The position numbers and the translations under genes are program-made. From positions 17,525-81,524 of the forward strand of contig JAEZKL010000019.1 in NCBI GenBank assembly GCA_023415475.1: 64,000 nucleotides of DNA. The letters are read 5' to 3'. The notes under the pieces were generated by a model that saw nothing but the letters and a program-made list of their open reading frames with translations, had not been told where the DNA came from and did no database searches. Source of the stretch: Bacillota bacterium (GTDB taxonomy: Bacteria; Bacillota; Clostridia; Lachnospirales; Lachnospiraceae). Below, piece after piece: positions 59,986 to 64,000 of the stretch (positions are counted from its first letter, which is position 1; each line of letters starts with the position of its first letter).

Positions 59986-60022
59986 ACACGGTGGTATAAG
60001 GAGGATACCACCGTGTATTTTT
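59986..60022 (+). terminator. 12-bp hairpin with Shine-Dalgarno in its loop
   Basis: ACACGGTGGTAT-AAGGAGG-ATACCACCGTGT then ATTTTT. The stem is perfect and the seven-base loop is exactly a ribosome-binding sequence. It works as a terminator on the plus strand; the loop may also be a binding site for 16S RNA or a decoy. Confidence 0.7.
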
Positions 60023-60045
60023 GTCCCTAACTGCCGTTATTCGTC

Positions 60046-60070
60046 AAAAAAAGCCATGCTTATGCATGGC
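60046..60070 (-). terminator. Minus-strand terminator
   Basis: GCCATGC-ATAA-GCATGGC followed by a T-run on the minus strand. It would stop leftward transcription from the end module. Confidence 0.55.
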
Positions 60071-60128
60071 AATATTGCGCACATGAATATGAACGTACAT
60101 ATCATATCATAGGAATTATAATCGCATT

Positions 60129-60163
60129 GACCCGGCTGACATCTGTCCAGCCGGGTCTTTTTG
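60129..60163 (+). terminator. Strong terminator ahead of sigma-like gene
   Basis: GACCCGGCTG / CAGCCGGGTC 10-bp stem with nine-base loop, then TTTTTG. Confidence 0.85.
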
Positions 60164-60244
60164 TTCTTGGCTCTGTCGGCTGCCGCTCCCCGCCTCCTCC
60201 GTTTCGATTTTCCCACTTCAAAAATCGAAACGGAGGAAAAACAA

Positions 60245-60667
60245 ATGACAACGATCAATCTTCGGGATTACTACCCGTATTATACCACCGACTGTTTCAT
60301 CGACGTACCCGATGAGGTTGCCGCTATACTGCGCGGCTTTGAGCTGCGGGAAGCGGCCTACCGCCTGCGTACATACCGGCACAGAGCCTATTATTCCCTT
60401 GACCGGGGCGACGGCATCGAGCATGACATCCTGTTCGTTTCCTTGTCTCCCTGCGAGATTTACGAGCGCAAGATGACAATGGAACAGCTTCACGCTGCGA
60501 TTGCTTCTTTACCGGACAAGCAGGCCAAGCGAGTTTGCGCCCATTACTTCTTAGGCATGAGCAAGAGTGCCATCGCCAAAGCCGAGGGCGTAAACAAAAG
60601 CCAGATCACACGTTCCATCAACAAAGCCCTGAAAGGTATGGAAGTATTTCTAAAAAATTGTTTTTAG
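60245..60667 (+). CDS. Sigma-70 region 4-like ICE protein
   Basis: A 140-residue protein with a C-terminal sigma region 4 HTH ('AIASLPDKQAKRVCAHYFLG', 'SKSAIAKAEGVNKSQITRSI'). The N-terminal half ('INLRDYYPYYTTDCFIDVPD') is typical of the short sigma-like proteins found beside the integrase in Tn1549-type elements. It probably controls transcription of excision or transfer genes; direct evidence is lacking. ATG 60245 follows GGAGGAAAA; upstream in-frame starts lie inside the terminator. Confidence 0.85.
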   Translation: MTTINLRDYYPYYTTDCFIDVPDEVAAILRGFELREAAYRLRTYRHRAYYSLDRGDGIEHDILFVSLSPCEIYERKMTMEQLHAAIASLPDKQAKRVCAHYFLGMSKSAIAKAEGVNKSQITRSINKALKGMEVFLKNCF

Positions 60668-61171
60668 GGGTGCAACAATGACCTCAAAAATGAAATGGCT
60701 TCTGAAGGACTGACTTTTCCCTTCGGGTGAACCTTGAAAATTGAATAAAACGGCAAACCGGATACAAACCGCAAGTAGCGGCATACAGGGAGCCGGGCGG
60801 CGGGCGCGCCACGATGTTTCCAGCCAGGAAGGGAGTGGTCTTTTCCCCAGGGCAGAGGAAACGGAGCGAGAAACGCCAGCGCCGCAAGCAGGGCAGCGTC
60901 CAACGGACGGCGGCGGCCCTGCGGCAAGTATGTGTATGTAATGAAACTTCCGTTCAGTCACAGTCCGAGCGCGAAAAAACCGTCGCAGGCAATGAGAACG
61001 GCCCGCCATCAGAATGGGGGGAGGTGCAACGCCTATGAGGACAGGAAAGCCGCCTGTCCGTCCGGTTAAGCCCATGAGGATAATCTCAAAACAAACAAGT
61101 ATGGTGTGGGGTATGCCCAAACGAGGGCATACCCCATTTACTGCCTACCATATGGGCAATGGAGGTGCTAT
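60668..61171. other. Gene-free stretch with inverted repeats
   Basis: No convincing gene; small frames on both strands lack ribosome sites. It contains GGACAGG/CCTGTCC (61039-61059) and a 12-bp inverted repeat (61107-61136). In related elements this interval lies between the sigma-like gene and the recombinase and may hold control sites for excision. Confidence 0.5.
61107..61136. repeat. Perfect 12-bp inverted repeat
   Basis: TGGGGTATGCCC-AAACGA-GGGCATACCCCA. There is no T-run, so it is not a standard terminator; it could be a protein-binding site or an RNA hairpin upstream of the small gene at 61172. Confidence 0.7.
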
Positions 61172-61333
61172 ATGCAAAACGACAGTCAGTTGAAAATCAC
61201 TGTTGTATCAAATAGACCATCTGAACAGGCACTCAAAAGTTTTCAGAAAAAGCTATACCAGCTTCATAGAAGTGACGAGTTGAAAAAAACGAATTGCTCC
61301 GCTTATAACAGCAACATTACAAAAAAACCGTAA
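61172..61333 (+). CDS. Small conserved ICE protein next to recombinase
   Basis: A 53-residue protein ('LKITVVSNRPSEQALKSFQK' core, basic tail). Short proteins with this 'TVVSxRPSEQAL' core recur just before recombinase genes in Clostridial elements; function is unknown. ATG 61172 follows ATGGAGGTG. Confidence 0.65.
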   Translation: MQNDSQLKITVVSNRPSEQALKSFQKKLYQLHRSDELKKTNCSAYNSNITKKP

Positions 61334-61477
61334 GCACCCGTCCGCATCTTTGACTATACCCATATCCAAATTGATAATGGATTACAAGAGATTGATTTTC
61401 CTTTTCACAATATCAGGTGAGCTTATCGCTGCCATGTTGCAGCGCAGTTGCTTTGCCGAGGTTTGGAGGTGAGCATA

Positions 61478-62995
61478 TTGGATTTGGAAAACAGAAAATA
61501 CATAATCCGATATGTTGCTATATATATCAGGAAATCCCGTGCCGAAAGCATGGAGGACTTGGAAAAGCATCGAATGGTTCTCACAGAGCTGTGCAAAAGG
61601 CATAACTTCAAATATGTTGAATACATCGAAGTCGGAACGTCGGACAGCATTGATCTACGTCCAAAAATCTGCAAGCTGCTCAAAGAGGTTGAGGAAGGCG
61701 TATATGACGCCGTATGCGTTGTCGAATATGATAGGCTGGGGCGTGGTGATCTCGGAGAGCAAGATCGGATAAAAAAAGCTTTCCAGAAATCTAATACCTT
61801 TATTATCACGCCGGATAAAATCTATGACCTGAACGACGATGTTGATGATACATATGCCGATTTTAAGGGATTCTTTGCGCGACAGGAATATAAGATGATA
61901 ACCAAGCGGCTGCGCCAGGGCAAAAAGATCGGCGCAAGGCGTGGACAATGGACAAACGGAATTCCGCCGTTTCCCTATGTCTATCAGCGGTATAAAGAGA
62001 AATTCAATCCCAAAGGCATCGTCGTTGATGACGACAGATACGAGGTTTACAGAAGCATCATAGAAGAAGCTCTCAATGGAGCGCCCCCACAGAAAATCGC
62101 AGAAGCCCTGAATCGAAAAGGAATTTTGACAGTCAAATCAAAATACTGGAGCGGAGTAACGATCCAGCGGCTATTGATAGATGAAACACATCTTGGTAAG
62201 ATTATCAGTAACAAGACGCAGGGCGATGGACATAAGACGAAACGTCCCAACGCAAAAAGCCTGAAAGTCTTGCCTAAAAGCGAGTGGGTAATCGTTGAGA
62301 ACTGCCATGAAGCGGTAAAGACCCAGGAAGAACATGACAGGATTATTCAGTTAATCAGCAGCAGAAATCTGATCGGCACCAAAGCGCGTCATCAGACTTA
62401 TGCTTTTTCCGGGCTGGTTAAATGCGAGAATTGCGGTCATTCTCATACTTTCTATGTAAAGCGAAACGAACTTTTTATGAAGCCGTGCTGGTACACCTAC
62501 CCTACGGGGGAAAAGTGCCGCAACGAAGGGATCAGGGTTTCGGTCATTGAAAATATGGTTCTTACGGAAATTGAAAAATACAAGGACGCTTTTATTGCCG
62601 ATATGCCTGAAACCGAGGATGATACATTAAGCGGCATTCAGGCGTTGATTACCGAACACGAAGCGAGCCTTCAAAAACAGATACGGGCCTTGGAGATCGT
62701 AAACGACGCTTATGAGTACGGTGATTATAGCCGCGACGAGTGGTTAAAGCGAAAAAGGAAATGGGAAGAAGAAATCTTCAATACGAAGAATACTCTGTAT
62801 GATCTGCAAAAACAGGCCAAATCCACCGTTCAGATTACAAATGCCGATCGGCAGACCTTGCTGACAGCTTTTTACGAGAATATCACCCAAACAACCGACC
62901 AGGCTGCTCGCAATGATCTTTACCGTACCATTATTGAAAGGATAATCTGGCGAAAAGTTGGGGACGATATAAAGGTATCTATAAAATTCAATTAA
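61478..62995 (+). CDS. Large serine recombinase (integrase)
   Basis: A 505-residue large serine recombinase that would integrate and excise the element. The resolvase-type catalytic domain (about 1-150) has the nucleophile Ser in 'YIRKSRAES' (Ser 20) and 'VVEYDRLGRGDLGEQ'. The recombinase domain follows (about 165-290, 'GIPPFPYVYQRYK', 'RKGILTVKSKYWSGVTIQRL'). A zinc ribbon (about 313-350, 'KCENCGHSH' and a later Cys pair) and a C-terminal coiled coil (about 385-465) complete it, as in the TndX/TnpX group. TTG 61478 is chosen for its spacing from GGAGGTGA; the frame is open upstream. It is the last element gene, about 210 bases from the junction with the host gene. Confidence 0.9.
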   Translation: MDLENRKYIIRYVAIYIRKSRAESMEDLEKHRMVLTELCKRHNFKYVEYIEVGTSDSIDLRPKICKLLKEVEEGVYDAVCVVEYDRLGRGDLGEQDRIKKAFQKSNTFIITPDKIYDLNDDVDDTYADFKGFFARQEYKMITKRLRQGKKIGARRGQWTNGIPPFPYVYQRYKEKFNPKGIVVDDDRYEVYRSIIEEALNGAPPQKIAEALNRKGILTVKSKYWSGVTIQRLLIDETHLGKIISNKTQGDGHKTKRPNAKSLKVLPKSEWVIVENCHEAVKTQEEHDRIIQLISSRNLIGTKARHQTYAFSGLVKCENCGHSHTFYVKRNELFMKPCWYTYPTGEKCRNEGIRVSVIENMVLTEIEKYKDAFIADMPETEDDTLSGIQALITEHEASLQKQIRALEIVNDAYEYGDYSRDEWLKRKRKWEEEIFNTKNTLYDLQKQAKSTVQITNADRQTLLTAFYENITQTTDQAARNDLYRTIIERIIWRKVGDDIKVSIKFN

Positions 62996-63044
62996 GTGCG
63001 GATGCGTTTCACAAATGCCGCGTTCGCGTAAAGGAGGTGATTCT

Positions 63045-63209
63045 GTGGACAATCAAACGAAAATACCCAATAGGTTAATCAAAGAAAAATCTCCTTATCT
63101 GCTGCAACACGCTTATAATCCGGTGGATTGGTATCCTTGGGGAGAGGAAGCCTTTGAGAAAGCACGGCATGAAAACAAGCCTGTTTTCTTATCTATTGGG
63201 TATTCGTAG
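63045..63209 (+). pseudogene. yyaL: 5' fragment of a yyaL-like gene carried by the element
   Basis: A 54-residue N-terminal piece of a DUF255/YyaL (thioredoxin-domain) protein: 'NRLIKEKSPYLLQHAYNPVD', 'WYPWGEEAFEKA', 'FLSIGYS', then TAG. It has its own perfect AAAGGAGGTGAT site and GTG start. The family continues 'TCHWCH' after 'GYS', which is found 20 bases further on in another frame. Its codon use is more A/T-rich at third positions than the downstream part, so it comes from a different genome and belongs to the element. Confidence 0.75.
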
Positions 63210-63226
63210 TTTGTCTACTATGGCCG
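63207..63226. other. Right junction of the element (recombination site region)
   Basis: Twenty bases (TAGTTTGTCTACTATGGCCG) separate the element-borne 'FLSIGYS' coding piece from the host 'TCHWCH' coding part and cause stop plus frameshift. The crossover site of the serine recombinase should lie in or next to it; the exact core dinucleotide cannot be told without the left end. Confidence 0.6.
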
Positions 63227-64000
63227 ACATGTCACTGGTGCCATGTGATGGCGCACGAAAGCTTTGAGGACGAGGGCGTAGCAGAAATACTCAACGCATT
63301 CTTTGTTCCAATAAAGGTCGACAGGGAGGAGAGGCCGGACGTAGACGAGGTGTACATGAGCGCCTGCCAGACGATGACGGGCAGCGGGGGATGGCCTCTC
63401 ACAATAATAATGACGCCCGGCAAAAAGCCATTCTTTGCGGGCACATACTTCCCCAAAAGAACGGCGTACGGACGTATGGGGCTATTAGAGCTGCTTTCTA
63501 AGGTATCCGAGTTGTGGCGGGATAAACGGAGCGAGCTTGAGCAGAGCGGCGAGGAGATAACGGGCATATTGTCTGAGCGTACTCATCGCTCCGGGATCGC
63601 CGATACGGAAAAGATAATAGAAGAAGCGTACGTGCATATGCGCGAATCGTTCGACGAAGCGTACGGCGGCTTTTCACAAAGCCCGAAGTTCCCTACGCCT
63701 CACTACCTGCTTTTTCTGCTTAACTGCTGGAAAGCTTACGACAGACCGGAGGCGCTCGCCATGGCACAGAAGACGCTGGAATCGATTTACCGCGGCGGTA
63801 TATTCGACCACGTTGGCGGCGGGTTCTCACGGTATTCCACCGACCGCAAATGGCTGATACCGCATTTTGAGAAGATGCTGTACGACAACGCGCTGCTTAT
63901 GCTCAGCTTTACAGAATGCTTCGCCGCGACGGGCAAACAGTTTTGCCGCGAGGCCGCAAAGAAAACCGCTGAGTACCTTGCGCGCGATATGCGCTCGCCC
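63209..64000 (+). pseudogene. yyaL: Host yyaL-like gene (DUF255), cut by the element, 3' part
   Basis: The frame from 63227 encodes 'TCHWCHVMAHESFED', the CxxC thioredoxin-like motif of DUF255/YyaL proteins, then 'DREERPDVDEVYMSACQ', 'GSGGWPLTI', 'FFAGTYFPK', 'GGGFSRYS' and 'HFEKMLYDNALL', and runs off the window. The N-terminal 50-55 residues of the host copy are absent here and should be at the far left end of the element. No start codon with a ribosome site precedes this part, so it is probably not translated properly. It has G/C-rich third positions with AGG and ATA codons, unlike the element genes. Confidence 0.85.

Larger units (their letters stand above)
59786..60244. other. Intergenic hairpin cluster before the ICE end module
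   Basis: No gene seen. It holds at least four hairpins: ACGGCGGTT/AACCGCCGT (59908-59932), the SD-loop hairpin (59986-60016), GCCATGC/GCATGGC (60053-60070, with a T-run on the minus strand) and a strong terminator (60129-60157). It insulates the cargo island from the recombination genes. Confidence 0.7.

Noticed and set aside
60650..61120. 156-residue minus-strand frame after the sigma-like gene
   Set aside because: No ribosome site, Arg/Pro-rich shadow composition; also crosses inverted repeats.
1..64000. CRISPR arrays, tRNA or rRNA genes, insertion sequences, known antibiotic-resistance genes
   Set aside because: Looked for and not seen. No regular spaced repeats, no cloverleaf, no transposase other than the serine recombinase, and no van, tet or erm-like product in the cargo region.

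Overview
The window reads as the distal two thirds of a large Tn1549/CTn-type integrative and conjugative element (ICE) in a Clostridia-class Firmicute, plus its right junction with the host chromosome. The taxonomic call rests on strong AGGAGG-type ribosome sites, typical sigma-A promoters, and ICE core genes of the kind found in gut Clostridia. No tRNA, rRNA or CRISPR array was seen.

Layout. (1) 1-16637 is the ICE transfer/mobilisation module: the 3' part of a YodL/DUF4316 protein, a TTRAP protein, a 2,700-residue methylase/helicase with the tnpV gene overprinted in another frame, a DUF3849 protein, MobC, a CD1845-family membrane protein, an XRE repressor, a SLOG protein and a MobA/VirD2-type relaxase. 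A stand-alone AAA/ABC-type ATPase (1756-3990), probably a defence cargo gene, interrupts it. (2) 16688-23905 (minus strand) is a five-gene defence operon: a small XRE (controller-like) regulator, type III-like Mod and Res, then HamA- and HamB-like proteins (Hachiman). A hairpin-rich patch at 24060-24350 may be an origin of transfer. (3) 24393-59785 is a cargo island of about 35 kb. Its core (25030-47269) encodes a protein-phosphorylation circuit: an HTH sensor, an FHA/zinc-ribbon Ser/Thr kinase, a PP2C phosphatase, two paralogous kinases with beta-propeller-like C-termini, a Clp_N/ClpB-type/receiver-like/FtsH fusion protease, a leucine-rich-repeat lipoprotein, a tandem (pseudo)kinase, a zinc-ribbon Nudix-like protein and small accessory proteins. 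A second part (47346-59785) holds HEAT-like and DUF2225-like proteins, a LuxR-type membrane regulator, zinc-ribbon membrane proteins, lipoproteins, DUF3592-like proteins and a calcineurin-type phosphoesterase. (4) 59786-63226 is the ICE end module: a hairpin/terminator cluster, a sigma-region-4-like protein, a small conserved ORF and a large serine recombinase. (5) 63227-64000 is the host yyaL-like (DUF255, thioredoxin-domain) gene, cut by the insertion. A foreign-looking 5' fragment of the same gene lies just inside the element.

How the genes may work together (inference). Both WD40-type kinases begin with arrays of Thr-x-x-Asp repeats, the consensus read by some FHA domains when the Thr is phosphorylated. 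The first kinase of the cluster carries an FHA domain and the next gene is a PP2C phosphatase. This suggests a closed write/read/erase circuit, with lipoproteins and zinc-ribbon membrane proteins as possible sensors and the soluble Clp/FtsH fusion protease as a possible effector. I know of no described system with this gene set; it is the most interesting content of the window.
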